Below are positions 16,367-24,783 of a stretch of 64,000 nt of DNA, piece by piece. Made by a program: the position numbers and the translations under genes. Every line of letters starts with the position of its first letter. Within the stretch, counting starts at the first letter, position 1. The stretch lies in NCBI GenBank assembly GCA_910586485.1, contig CAJUIA010000001.1, positions 133,490-197,489 on the forward strand. Direction: 5' to 3'. The notes under the pieces were generated by a model. The model was given only the letters and a program-made list of their open reading frames with translations, was not told the DNA's origin and made no database searches. The DNA comes from an uncultured Acetatifactor sp. (lineage in GTDB: Bacteria > Bacillota > Clostridia > Lachnospirales > Lachnospiraceae).

Positions 16367-17860
16367 ATGGGAAAACCTACAGGTTTTATGGAATATAAAA
16401 GAGAAGTCAGCAAGGCTCAGGAGCCGAAGAAGCGCATCAGGCATTTTCAGGAATTTCATGAGCATCTGTCAAGGGAACAGCAGCAGCTTCAGGGCGCCAG
16501 GTGTATGGAGTGCGGCGTACCTTTTTGCCAGTCGGGGATGATGATCTGCGGTATGGCCAGCGGCTGCCCTCTGCATAACCTGATTCCTGAGTGGAATGAT
16601 CTGGTATATACCGGCAACTGGCAGCAGGCCTACAACCGCTTAAAGAAAACCAATAATTTTCCGGAGTTTACCTCCAGAGTATGCCCGGCACTGTGCGAAG
16701 CGGCCTGCACCTGCGGGCTGAACGGAGATCCGGTGGCGACGAAGGAAAACGAGTATGCCATCATTGAAAATGCTTACAGGGAGGGATATGCGGCGGCAGA
16801 GCCGCCTAAGGTGCGCACGGGAAAAACCATTGCCGTCGTGGGCAGCGGCCCGTCCGGCCTTGCGGCAGCGGATCAGCTGAACAAGAGGGGACATTCCGTC
16901 ACGGTTTTTGAGCGGGAGGACCGAATCGGCGGACTGTTAATGTACGGCATTCCCAACATGAAGCTGGAAAAGCAGATTGTAGAGCGGAAGCGCAGGGTGA
17001 TGGAGGAAGAGGGAGTCACCTTTGTTACCGGGGTGGACGTGGGGAAGGACCGGAAGGCCGACAAGCTGTTAAGAGAGTTTGACAGAGTAGTTTTGGCTTG
17101 TGGGGCATCTAATCCAAGGGACATTAAAGCTCCCGGAAGGGATGCTGCAGGCATTTACTATGCAGTGGATTTCTTAAAGGCCAATACAAAGAGTCTGCTG
17201 AATTCCGATTTTGCTGATAAGCAGTACGTGGATACGAAGGATAAGCATGTGGTTATCATCGGAGGCGGAGATACGGGCAATGACTGCGCAGGTACGGCAA
17301 TCCGTCATGGGGCGAAAAGCGTGACCCAGATCGAGATGATGCCCAAGGCGCCGGACAAAAGAGCGGAGAATAATCCCTGGCCGGAATGGCCAAAAGTCTG
17401 TAAGACGGATTACGGTCAGGAGGAAGCCATTGCGGTTTATGGCCAGGATCCCAGAATTTACGAGGCTACGGTAAAAGAATTTTTGAAGGACAAGGACGGC
17501 AGCTTAAAGGCCGTAAAGATTGTAAAATTGTCCTGGGAGAAGGACGAGGCCTCCGGGCGCATGAGCATGAAGGAGATACCGGGCAGCGAGCAGGAGCTGC
17601 CTGCGGACATTGTACTGATTGCAGCAGGATTTACAGGCGCGCAGAGCTATGTGGCGGAAGCCTTTGGGGTGGACTTAAACGAGCGGAGTAATGTGAAGAC
17701 GGAAGCAGGCCGGTATCAGACCAGTAAGGAAAACGTGTTTGTCACGGGCGACATGCACAGAGGTCAGTCCCTGGTGGTATGGGCCATCCGGGAAGGCAGG
17801 GAGGCTGCCCGGGCCGTGGATGAAAGTCTGATGGGATATTCCAACCTGGTGGTGCAGTAA
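16367..17860 (+). CDS. gltD: Glutamate synthase small subunit
   Basis: 497 residues. This NADPH-dependent beta subunit oxidises NADPH on FAD and passes electrons through two 4Fe-4S clusters to the large subunit. The N-terminal Cys motifs are present (CMECGVPFCQSG, CPLHNLIPEWN, CPALCEAACTCG). The first dinucleotide fold is VVGSGPSGLAAADQL and the second IIGGGDTGNDCAGTA. The C-terminal ITGDMHRGQ-like segment (VTGDMHRGQSLVVWAI) closes the FAD site. The start at 16367 is chosen because the family begins MGKPTGF; a GTG at 16355 lies too close to the upstream AAAGG. It forms an operon with gltB. Confidence 0.96.
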   Translation: MGKPTGFMEYKREVSKAQEPKKRIRHFQEFHEHLSREQQQLQGARCMECGVPFCQSGMMICGMASGCPLHNLIPEWNDLVYTGNWQQAYNRLKKTNNFPEFTSRVCPALCEAACTCGLNGDPVATKENEYAIIENAYREGYAAAEPPKVRTGKTIAVVGSGPSGLAAADQLNKRGHSVTVFEREDRIGGLLMYGIPNMKLEKQIVERKRRVMEEEGVTFVTGVDVGKDRKADKLLREFDRVVLACGASNPRDIKAPGRDAAGIYYAVDFLKANTKSLLNSDFADKQYVDTKDKHVVIIGGGDTGNDCAGTAIRHGAKSVTQIEMMPKAPDKRAENNPWPEWPKVCKTDYGQEEAIAVYGQDPRIYEATVKEFLKDKDGSLKAVKIVKLSWEKDEASGRMSMKEIPGSEQELPADIVLIAAGFTGAQSYVAEAFGVDLNERSNVKTEAGRYQTSKENVFVTGDMHRGQSLVVWAIREGREAARAVDESLMGYSNLVVQ

Positions 17861-18118
17861 TGAAGCGGCGGCTGTGCGGCAGGAGCAGAATTTTTTGGAA
17901 GCCATGAAATTAAAAGCCATGAAAACAGGAAAACGCGGCGGTGTATCAATTCTTTTTACAGGGAGGTTTGTGCATCGACGCGTTTCTTACTTATATAAAT
18001 CTTTGATCAATAAATAGTGTTCTGTAAATTAATATTTTTTTTAAAATAGTATATTGCATTATATAATAGCTTATGATACTATGTATTTATAAAACAAAAA
18101 GCAGAAAGGAGGAGCGGA
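17861..18118. promoter_or_regulatory. Intergenic region before the first PadR gene
   Basis: About 260 bases. The second half is very AT-rich. An inverted repeat ATAGTAT (about 18045-18051) and ATACTAT (about 18075-18081) flanks a TATAAT at 18062-18067. This resembles a self-regulated PadR promoter, though no good -35 is visible. The ribosome site AAAGGAGG is at 18105-18112. No terminator for gltD is obvious. Confidence 0.45.
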
Positions 18119-18427
18119 ATGAACACACAGTTCAAAAAAGGAGCCCTGGAGCTTTGCGTGCTGTCCCAGCTTACCAGGGGAGATAAGTATGGCTATGAGC
18201 TGACGGAGCGCATTTCCGTGGAAATGTCCATCGCCGGCGGCACACTTTATCCGATTTTGCGGAAGCTGAAGGAGGACGATTGTGTAACCACTTATCTGGT
18301 GGAATCTGAGTCGGGGCCGGCCAGAAAGTATTACAGGCTGACGGATGCGGGAAGGCAGTATCAGAGGAAGCTGCAGCAGGAGTGGGAAGAGTTTATTAAG
18401 GCAGTGAACGAGCTGCTTTGGAATTGA
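18119..18427 (+). CDS. PadR-family transcriptional regulator
   Basis: 102 residues, the short PadR type. The winged helix is clear: LELCVLSQLTRGDKYGYEL is the first helix pair, GGTLYPILRKLKEDD is the recognition helix, and ARKYYRLTDAGRQY is the wing. PadR proteins are repressors released by small molecules or envelope stress. The gene is followed 15 bases later by a HAAS-DUF4097 protein, the standard partner for this subgroup, so the pair should be one operon and probably regulates itself. A second such module lies at 36.4-38.7 kb. Confidence 0.92.
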   Translation: MNTQFKKGALELCVLSQLTRGDKYGYELTERISVEMSIAGGTLYPILRKLKEDDCVTTYLVESESGPARKYYRLTDAGRQYQRKLQQEWEEFIKAVNELLWN

Positions 18428-18442
18428 CAAGGGAGGTGTATC

Positions 18443-19678
18443 ATGACAAAATCAGAGTATATGGAAGCATTACAGAATAAGCTGGAGTGCTTTAACAGGG
18501 AGCTGCAGCAGGAAATCATGGAGGATTATGAGCAGCATTTTGCGGAAGGAATCGCGGCGGGAAAGACAGAGGAAGAGATCATGGCGGAGCTGGGCAGTAT
18601 CGAGGACATGATCAGAGAGCTTCCGGAGGAAGACATCATTCGGGAAGACGCGGATGCGCAGAAGGAAAGGGCAGAAAATTCCATGCCGGAGGCGGGCAGA
18701 CAGAGCAACGCTTATTCCGGAGAATATAAGGCGGTAGTGATTGACGGGGAAATTGCCGATGTCAGTCTGGAACACTCCGACGACGGTCAGATTCACGCGG
18801 ATTACAGCAGCGGCGATCCGGATTACTGCTATTATCAATATGAAGAAAACGGCATCCTTTATTTGGGGGTGAAGCGGGACCAAAACAGCACCAGGGCAGC
18901 CAAAAGGGCGGTAAAGTTTATGCTCTTCGGAAAAACGGTAAAGGTGGATCTTGACGGCTCCTTTGAGAAATCCTTTGAAAAGACCTTCCGGAATGTATGG
19001 AATGGCGGCGGAGACGGTGACACGAAGCTGCAGGTCAGGATTTCGGCGCGTATCCCCCGTGTGGAGGTAAAGACCCGCAACGGCGACGTAGAGGTGCAGG
19101 ATGTGAATCCGGAAGAGCTGAGTGTGCGGACTACCAGCGGAGATATTGCAATCCGGCATGTGACCGTTGACAGGCTGGACCTGAATTCCACCAGCGGAGA
19201 TATTACGGCAGAACAGATTTACAGCGGCAGCATGGATGTGCATGTAAGCAGCGGGGATATGTCCCTGGACAATGCGGAGACAGGGAGCCTGAGCTTTCAG
19301 GGAGCCAGCGGAGACATTTCCGGGACGCGGGTGCGGGGAAATGTTGTGAACGTAAGGACGGGAAGCGGTGACGTGGAGCTTAACGGAGCTTTTGAAAGCT
19401 ATCATATCGGCACAGGAAGCGGCGACGTGGACGTCAGGATAAAAGCCGGGGCCAAGGAGGTTCGGGTCAGCACGGGAAGCGGTGATGTGGAAGTGGATGT
19501 GACCGAGGTGGAAAGCACGGAGGTAACGGTGGGTACTGGAAGCGGCGAGGCGGTTATATACGGCTCCGACGGGGCAAGGTATCATGTGACCAAGGGCAGC
19601 AACACCGTAGGCAGCGGAGAGTGTAAGGTACTTGTAACTACAGGAAGCGGTGACGCAGAGGTCAGACGCCGGGGGTAG
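18443..19678 (+). CDS. HAAS-DUF4097 beta-helix protein
   Basis: 411 residues. Residues 1-65 are a HAAS-type helical domain (MTKSEYMEALQNKLE, then ELGSIEDMIREL), which in this family couples to PadR regulators. From about residue 210 to the end the chain is a repetitive beta structure in which SGDI, SGDM, SGDV or SGE recurs about every 20 residues, the DUF4097 putative adhesin fold. There is no signal peptide and no membrane segment, unlike the paired proteins at 36.7-38.7 kb, where the same domains are split and membrane-bound. It may act as a cytoplasmic sensor or scaffold. It converges on the histidine kinase gene. Confidence 0.85.
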   Translation: MTKSEYMEALQNKLECFNRELQQEIMEDYEQHFAEGIAAGKTEEEIMAELGSIEDMIRELPEEDIIREDADAQKERAENSMPEAGRQSNAYSGEYKAVVIDGEIADVSLEHSDDGQIHADYSSGDPDYCYYQYEENGILYLGVKRDQNSTRAAKRAVKFMLFGKTVKVDLDGSFEKSFEKTFRNVWNGGGDGDTKLQVRISARIPRVEVKTRNGDVEVQDVNPEELSVRTTSGDIAIRHVTVDRLDLNSTSGDITAEQIYSGSMDVHVSSGDMSLDNAETGSLSFQGASGDISGTRVRGNVVNVRTGSGDVELNGAFESYHIGTGSGDVDVRIKAGAKEVRVSTGSGDVEVDVTEVESTEVTVGTGSGEAVIYGSDGARYHVTKGSNTVGSGECKVLVTTGSGDAEVRRRG

Positions 19679-19743
19679 AATAAGGCTGCGCTGCCGGTCA
19701 TGCTGCTGTGTCGCCTTATAAGCCAGGGTTTATGGCTGTTACT

Positions 19744-20724
19744 TCAGGGGAACTGTACGATGATGTGCAGCTCCCCCTCTTCATATCCGGCATCTATGGA
19801 GCCGCCCATGCGCTCCGTGAGAAGCCTGGCAATGGACAGGCCCAGGCCTGTGGAGACGCTGGAGCTTTCCACGGTATAGAAGCGGTCAAACAGCTTTTTC
19901 ACGGTGACTGGGGTGAGAGCGGCAGCATGGTTGGAAAAGGTGATTGCGCCGGACTCAGTCAAGGTGACTTGCAGATCACCGTCACTGTATTTCACGGCGT
20001 TGCTCAAAATATTGGCAAAAATACGCGAAAGGGCGGAAGGATCAAGCCGTCGCGTGACAGAAGCCTGGGGCATGGAGATAACGGGTGTGATTCCACGCTG
20101 TTCCAAATTACTCCAGGCCGCCATCAGGCTGTCCTCCAATACCCGGTTTAGAGAAAGCGTTTCCGGTTTTTCTTCCTGAACGGACAGGACGATGGAATAA
20201 CGGAACAATTCCTCCGTGAGCTGCTTCATGGTGTCCAGCCGGTTTTGCAGGATGGCCAGGTAACGGGCGGACTTTTCCGGAGAAGCAGGGGAAGGCGGCA
20301 GGCCGTCGTCAGAGGCTTTGCCTGCTTCCAGCTCCTTTTGCAGCAGCTCCAGATAGCCGGACATGGCGGTGAGAGGGGTTCTTAAGTCATGAGAGATATT
20401 GGTGATGGCTTCCTTTAATTCTCTGTCGCCGTTTTCAAACTTCAGCTGTCTGCTGCGCAGGCGGGACAGCTGTCTGTTCAGCTGTGCTGCCAGCCTGCGG
20501 ATGTGACGGTCCCCGGAGGATATTGTCACAAGGGCGTTCGTATGAACGCCCTGGACGTTTGTGTTAACACCCTGAGCATTCGTATAAACGCCCTGGACGG
20601 AATCTATTCCGAGAATGTCAGTCAATTCCTCACAGATTTCTTTGATGCTTTTGCGGAGCAGGAAGAGCCTGACAGCCAGAAACAAGGCGAGAGCAGTAAA
20701 AAAAGCACATATCAAGTATATCAT
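19744..20724 (-). CDS. Sensor histidine kinase
   Basis: 326 residues with one N-terminal membrane helix (MIYLICAFFTALALFLAV), no large extracellular domain, a linker, then DHp and ATPase domains. The H box is ITNISHDLRTPLTAMSGYL, the N box ILSNAVKYSD, and the G box STGLGLSIARLLTERMGG. The linker holds three near-identical heptapeptides, QGVYTNA, QGVNTNV and QGVHTNA, encoded by three 21-base units. The start at 20724 is chosen over a longer frame because it begins the membrane helix. With the ABC genes and response regulator it forms the operon read from 23344 leftward. Kinases of this intramembrane-sensing type beside a BcrA-like transporter often respond to antimicrobial peptides. Confidence 0.9.
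   Translation of the reverse strand: MIYLICAFFTALALFLAVRLFLLRKSIKEICEELTDILGIDSVQGVYTNAQGVNTNVQGVHTNALVTISSGDRHIRRLAAQLNRQLSRLRSRQLKFENGDRELKEAITNISHDLRTPLTAMSGYLELLQKELEAGKASDDGLPPSPASPEKSARYLAILQNRLDTMKQLTEELFRYSIVLSVQEEKPETLSLNRVLEDSLMAAWSNLEQRGITPVISMPQASVTRRLDPSALSRIFANILSNAVKYSDGDLQVTLTESGAITFSNHAAALTPVTVKKLFDRFYTVESSSVSTGLGLSIARLLTERMGGSIDAGYEEGELHIIVQFP
20535..20597 (-). repeat. Three 21-base in-frame tandem repeats in the kinase linker
   Basis: Units 20535-20555, 20556-20576 and 20577-20597 differ by only a few bases each; on the coding strand each encodes QGV-x-TN-A/V. They sit between the membrane helix and the DHp domain. The number of units could vary by slippage without breaking the frame. 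Confidence 0.85.
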
Positions 20725-20750
20725 GATTTCATATTCCCTCAGTGAGCATT

Positions 20751-21584
20751 TTATTTTAAATCTTTCCTGCGGAAAGCCAGGATGCCGCCAGTCGTAGTGC
20801 CTGCGGTGACAAAGAGCGCTAAGAGGCATGACTGCAGGGGGTGCTGGAGGCCGCCCTGCTGCAGCTGCAGACCGATACCCAGCGGCAGGAGATCCCTGAG
20901 AAATTCATGGATCGTCCGTGCGGTTCCTCTCAGATACCGAGGATTGGGAACGGGCTCCTGCGGAATAACACTGCCGTCTACAGTCATGTCATACATGCCG
21001 GTGAGCATTTCCGGGGCATCCAGCCGGTTCAAGATAAGGATGGTGATAAAGAGCAGTACGAAAAAGCCCATGCTGCAGACGATGGAAGACACGGGTTTAT
21101 TGTTGATCAGCATGGCCAGCAGAGTAAAAATTCCGGACAGGGCGGCAATCATCAGGATTCCGCAGCCGTATTGTGACATGATGGAAAGCGTCGGGCTCTG
21201 GGGCAGGCCAAACAGAGGAATTCCCACCATAAATACGAACAGGACCGAGAGCAGGCATACCAAAAGTGATGAGACAAAGCAGATGATCAGGGAGGACAGG
21301 TAAACAGCTGTTCTGCTATGGCCGCACACCAGCTTATTCCGCACGGTGCCGTCACTGTATTCTGTCCCCAGAAACAGGGCGGCCCAGACAGCAGTGAATA
21401 CTCCGATCAGTATAAAAACAGCATACAGAAAGGGGTCCAGGCTGCTTTGAAAGTAACCAAGCTTCATATCGTGATAATTGGTAAACAGGTTAAGCAGGAC
21501 TATTCCGGGAAAGAAAATCATACCCAGCCAAAAGGGTTTATTTTTCCAAAGCCGGGCAAAGCCCGCAGACAATAATTTATTCAT
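20751..21584 (-). CDS. ABC transporter permease, ABC-2 type
   Basis: 277 residues with about six hydrophobic helices (for example FWLGMIFFPGIVLLNLF, AVYLSSLIICFVSSLLVCLL and SSIVCSMGFFVLLFITILIL). It matches the one-domain ABC-2 permeases partnered with BcrA-like ATPases in peptide-antibiotic resistance and export. Its ATG overlaps the end of the upstream ATPase gene by 8 bases, so translation is coupled. The histidine kinase follows after 26 bases. Confidence 0.85.
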   Translation of the reverse strand: MNKLLSAGFARLWKNKPFWLGMIFFPGIVLLNLFTNYHDMKLGYFQSSLDPFLYAVFILIGVFTAVWAALFLGTEYSDGTVRNKLVCGHSRTAVYLSSLIICFVSSLLVCLLSVLFVFMVGIPLFGLPQSPTLSIMSQYGCGILMIAALSGIFTLLAMLINNKPVSSIVCSMGFFVLLFITILILNRLDAPEMLTGMYDMTVDGSVIPQEPVPNPRYLRGTARTIHEFLRDLLPLGIGLQLQQGGLQHPLQSCLLALFVTAGTTTGGILAFRRKDLK

Positions 21585-22491
21585 GATGAGTTCCTCCGAT
21601 CAGATTCATATAGTAGCTTTCCAGGCCTTCCTCCCGTTCGTGGAGGTTGGAAATGACACAGCCGTTTGCCGACAGGGCCTCCACCAGGTCAGTGACGCCG
21701 ATGGAGCCGTAGATTTCCGCCTGAGCATCAGATAACACGCGGTATTCTATTTCTGCCTCATCTAAGGTCACACAAAGGGCCTGCATGTCTGATACCGTAA
21801 CGCAAAGACATTTGCGGCAGGAGGCTTCCAGGTCTTCCGCACTGATTTCCCGCAGGATGGAGCCATGGTCAATAAAGCCGTAATGTGTGGCCAGCCGGGA
21901 AAGCTCATCCAGAATATGACTGGAAATCAGGACCGTAATTCCCTTTTCACGGTTCAGCTTTAAAATCAGTTCCCGCATTTCTATGATGCCCTCCGGGTCC
22001 AGGCCGTTTGCAGGCTCATCCAGCACCAGAAAGTCCGGGTTCCCTGCCAGGGCTACGGCGATCCCCAGCCGCTGCCTCATCCCCAGGGAAAAGTTTTTGG
22101 CCTTTTTCTTTCCCGTGCCTTCCAGCCCCACCAGCTGAAGCAGTTCGGGGATGGTTTCAAAGGAAGGCAGTCCCAGAATACGGTACTGCTCTTTTAAATT
22201 GTCCTCTGCGCTCATTTCCAGATAGACGGAGGGGGTTTCTACCACGGCGCCCATCCGCTTGCGGCTTTTCATGATTTCATTGGAAACATTGGAAATTCCC
22301 AGTAAGGTGTATTCCCCGGAGGTGGGGAACTGCAGACCGCAGATCAGACGTATGAGCGTGGTCTTTCCTGCTCCGTTTTTTCCCACAAAGCCGTAAATCG
22401 CGCCTCTGGGGATGTGCATGTTGACATTGTTTAAGACAGTGAGGCTGCCGTACTTTTTCTGCAGCCCTTTGGTTTCAAGTACATATTCCAT
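21577..22491 (-). CDS. ABC transporter ATP-binding protein, BcrA type
   Basis: 304 residues. Walker A is GFVGKNGAGKTTLIRL, the signature NFSLGMRQRLGIA, and Walker B FLVLDEPANGLDPEG, followed by the switch His in VLISSHIL. The C-terminal 80 residues are the extension typical of BcrA/multidrug ATPases. The ATG at 22491 follows AGGAGG at good spacing; a longer reading frame starts upstream but lacks a ribosome site. It energises the permease encoded next and belongs to the regulator-transporter-kinase operon. Confidence 0.92.
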   Translation of the reverse strand: MEYVLETKGLQKKYGSLTVLNNVNMHIPRGAIYGFVGKNGAGKTTLIRLICGLQFPTSGEYTLLGISNVSNEIMKSRKRMGAVVETPSVYLEMSAEDNLKEQYRILGLPSFETIPELLQLVGLEGTGKKKAKNFSLGMRQRLGIAVALAGNPDFLVLDEPANGLDPEGIIEMRELILKLNREKGITVLISSHILDELSRLATHYGFIDHGSILREISAEDLEASCRKCLCVTVSDMQALCVTLDEAEIEYRVLSDAQAEIYGSIGVTDLVEALSANGCVISNLHEREEGLESYYMNLIGGTHHE

Positions 22492-22582
22492 AATAATCCT
22501 CCTTCGGTTTTGCTTACGCCTGTAGTATAAGGCATGAGGGTTAAGAAACCGGTAAAGGAAAGCGTAAAGATTTTGTAAAGAT

Positions 22583-23344
22583 TTATGCTTTGTCCGCCTG
22601 TCCTGTTTCAAGGCGCAGCCTGAAGCCGATGCCCCAGACGGACTCCAGGGCTTCCGTCAGGCCTGCTCCCTTCATCTTTTTCCGTAGATTGCTGACATGG
22701 ATTTTCAGGGAGCTTTCTGTACAGTCGGGAGTATCCTGGCTGATGTCCTCAAGAAGAGCGGACTTGGAGACCGGGCGGCCGGGATTCTGCATCAGTTTCT
22801 TTAAAATGGCGGCCTCGGTCCTGGTTAAATGGACGGAGCCCTCCGGAGTAAACAGCTCCCTGGTTTCCGGATCCAGAGACAGGCTGCCAAAGGCTATGCA
22901 GGAGTCTGACCTGGCCGGCATGATTCCGGCCGTCCGGCTCCCAGACTCGGCACCGGAGGCATCGAAGGCTTTATACCGTTCGGTATCGTGGTTTTCATGA
23001 AGGCGCAGCTGAACGGCGATCCGGGCCAGCAGCTCCTTCATTTCAAAAGGCTTTGTGACATAATCCACCGCGCCGTTTAACAATAAATCCACCTTTTCGT
23101 CGATCCCTACCTTTGCGCTGACAACAATAACGGGTGTACTCTTAATGCGCGGCAAAAGTGCTTCGCCGGACAGGCCGGGGAGCATCAGATCCAGCAGAAT
23201 CAGGTCAGGCTGCTGTTTCTCCAGCAGAAGCAGGGCTTCCGTGCCGGAATAGGCGCGCAGGACTGCGTAGCCCTCTGCGGCAAGGCATTCCTCCAGCAGA
23301 CTTCCGATATATTCATCATCTTCAATAACGGCGATGGTATTCAT
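22583..23344 (-). CDS. OmpR-family response regulator
   Basis: 253 residues. The receiver domain has the acidic pocket IEDDE, phosphoacceptor Asp52 in LILLDLMLPG, and the conserved Lys in DYVTKPFEM. A long variable linker (about residues 120-150) leads to a winged-helix DNA-binding domain (HLTRTEAAILKKLMQNPGRPVSKSALLEDI, then SLKIHVSNLRKKM). It is the first gene of the operon and should be phosphorylated by the kinase at its end. The start at 23344 follows GAGAGGA. The leader carries one copy of the GC hairpin module described separately. Confidence 0.93.
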   Translation of the reverse strand: MNTIAVIEDDEYIGSLLEECLAAEGYAVLRAYSGTEALLLLEKQQPDLILLDLMLPGLSGEALLPRIKSTPVIVVSAKVGIDEKVDLLLNGAVDYVTKPFEMKELLARIAVQLRLHENHDTERYKAFDASGAESGSRTAGIMPARSDSCIAFGSLSLDPETRELFTPEGSVHLTRTEAAILKKLMQNPGRPVSKSALLEDISQDTPDCTESSLKIHVSNLRKKMKGAGLTEALESVWGIGFRLRLETGQADKA

Positions 23345-23348
23345 AATT

Positions 23349-23373
23349 CCTCTCATTCCGCCGCGCAAGCGGC
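23349..23373 (-). promoter_or_regulatory. GC hairpin plus GGAATGAGAGG leader module, copy 1
   Basis: Read on the minus strand: GCCGC-TTGC-GCGGC, then GGAATGAGAGG, 5 bases before the response regulator ATG. The 27 bases from the hairpin through GAGAGGAA are identical to the copy at 37681, in front of an unrelated gene. Confidence 0.75.
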
Positions 23374-23428
23374 GTATCCTCCATACTGCTTTTATAACTC
23401 CAATAAATCTGAAACCGCGAATAAAGTC

Positions 23429-23457
23429 ATTATGTCACAAACTTATTTTTTAATCAA
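23429..23457 (-). promoter_or_regulatory. Promoter of the regulator-ABC-kinase operon
   Basis: On the minus strand TTGATT (23457-23452) and CATAAT (23434-23429) are separated by 17 bases. It lies about 85 bases upstream of the response regulator start. Confidence 0.55.
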
Positions 23458-23492
23458 GCTTGGACGCCTTAAAGTCTTAAGGGAAAAATAAC

Positions 23493-23520
23493 TTGAATTT
23501 TTGAAAATATGGCTTAATAT
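23493..23520 (+). promoter_or_regulatory. Promoter of the acyltransferase gene
   Basis: TTGAAT at 23493-23498 and TAATAT at 23515-23520 with a 16-base spacer, divergent from the regulator operon promoter 36 bases away. Confidence 0.5.
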
Positions 23521-23557
23521 TATAAATAAGTAAACTTTCAGGTTATTGATTGGTATG

Positions 23558-23582
23558 TCCGCCGAAGCGGATCAGAGAGAGG
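23558..23582 (+). promoter_or_regulatory. GC hairpin plus GAGAGG leader module, copy 2
   Basis: TCCGC-CGAA-GCGGA forms a five-pair hairpin at 23558-23571, followed by GAGAGG at 23577-23582, 4 bases before the acyltransferase ATG. It has the same layout as copy 1 on the opposite strand 185 bases away, but with a different loop. Confidence 0.6.
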
Positions 23583-23586
23583 AAAT

Positions 23587-24708
23587 ATGTCCGAGAAAAA
23601 ACGAATGGCAAATTTAGAGCTGCTGCGCTGTGTGGCCATGATGATGGTGGTGGTGCTGCATTTTTTGGGAAAGGGCGGGCTTCTGCCGGAGCTTACGGGG
23701 GAAAGTCTTGGAGCTGCGGGGACTGCGGCCTGGCTGCTGGAGACATTCTGCATCGTGGCGGTGAATCTGTATATGTTCATCAGCGGGTATTTATTGTGCA
23801 CCTCTTCTTTTAAATTAAGCCGCCTGCTCCGGCTTTTGATTCAGCTGTGGAGCTACTCGGTGTTTTTTGGAGTTTTGGGAGCGGCTGCGGGCCTGATTGC
23901 AGAGACGCCGGTGGATACTCACTATTTTTTGACGCTGCTTTTTCCGGTGTCCATGGGGCATTACTGGTTCTTAACGGCTTATGTTTTTCTGTATCTGCTT
24001 CTGCCCTTTTTGGGACTGGCTGTTAAGCGGATGACAAAGCAGCAGCTGAAGGCGGCAATTTTCCTGCTGCTGATCATGTTTTGCGTTTTGAAAAGTATTC
24101 TGCCGCTGCGGCTGGAAATGGACGAAAAGGGTTATGACTGCCTGTGGTATGTGTGTGTATTTGTTACGGCGGCCTATATCCGGAGATTTGGGACTGGAGT
24201 GTTAAAAAAGCGGGGAAGAGGGCTTTGCCTGTATGCGGCCTGCTGTCTGCTGGCATTTGCAGGGACCATGACGCTGCGGTTTATTTTTATCCGCACGGGC
24301 AGCATTGGCAGGATGACGGGAATGTGTCTGGAATACAATCATATTCTTCCGTTTTTAGGGGCGCTGGGACTGTTTTGTGCCTTTGCACAGATGGAGATCA
24401 AAGGAAAGATAGCGAATGTTATCAATAAAATTGGGCCGTATACCCTGGGAGTGTACCTGCTCCATGAGAATCTGGGACTGCGCTATACCTGGCAGCCCTG
24501 GTTTGGGTGTGACCGGGTAAACGGCGTAGGAGAGCTGCTGCTGTTTACCCTGCTGGCGGCAGTGGGAGTTTTTCTGGCAGGAATTTTGACAGAGCTGCTG
24601 CGGACCGGGCTGATGGCCGGGCTTCACCGCCTGCTGTGCGGGCTGAAGTGCTATAAAAGGCTGATCGGAAGGATAGAGCAGGTGGACAATTTATTTAAGG
24701 AAGCATAG
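23587..24708 (+). CDS. Membrane acyltransferase, family 3
   Basis: 373 residues with about ten membrane helices. It opens NLELLRCVAMMMVVVLHFLG, where Arg and the first-helix His are the hallmark of acyltransferase family 3 (OafA/WecH-like). A second conserved stretch, FPVSMGHYWFLTAYVFLYLLLP, is the W-F-L-x-x-Y motif. These enzymes transfer acetyl or other acyl groups to surface sugars or peptidoglycan on the outer face of the membrane. The next gene, also a large membrane protein, follows after 75 bases, so both may modify or build an envelope glycan. Confidence 0.88.
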   Translation: MSEKKRMANLELLRCVAMMMVVVLHFLGKGGLLPELTGESLGAAGTAAWLLETFCIVAVNLYMFISGYLLCTSSFKLSRLLRLLIQLWSYSVFFGVLGAAAGLIAETPVDTHYFLTLLFPVSMGHYWFLTAYVFLYLLLPFLGLAVKRMTKQQLKAAIFLLLIMFCVLKSILPLRLEMDEKGYDCLWYVCVFVTAAYIRRFGTGVLKKRGRGLCLYAACCLLAFAGTMTLRFIFIRTGSIGRMTGMCLEYNHILPFLGALGLFCAFAQMEIKGKIANVINKIGPYTLGVYLLHENLGLRYTWQPWFGCDRVNGVGELLLFTLLAAVGVFLAGILTELLRTGLMAGLHRLLCGLKCYKRLIGRIEQVDNLFKEA

Positions 24709-24754
24709 GCCGACTTGTAAGATTTGCAAAGCGAAGCCTGGACGGCGCTGCACG

Positions 24755-24779
24755 GATGCCGAAGGTGCGGAATGAGAGG
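24755..24779 (+). promoter_or_regulatory. GC hairpin plus GGAATGAGAGG leader module, copy 3
   Basis: GATGCCG-AAGGTG-CGGAATGAGAGG directly upstream of the membrane protein ATG. The stem is short here (CCG/CGG), but the eleven-base tail is identical to copies 1 and 4 apart from one base. Confidence 0.6.
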
Positions 24780-24783
24780 ATAG

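Noticed and set aside
18470..19585. 371-codon minus-strand frame under the HAAS-DUF4097 gene
   Set aside because: It mirrors the repetitive coding strand; composition is His/Ile-rich and no start signal is present.
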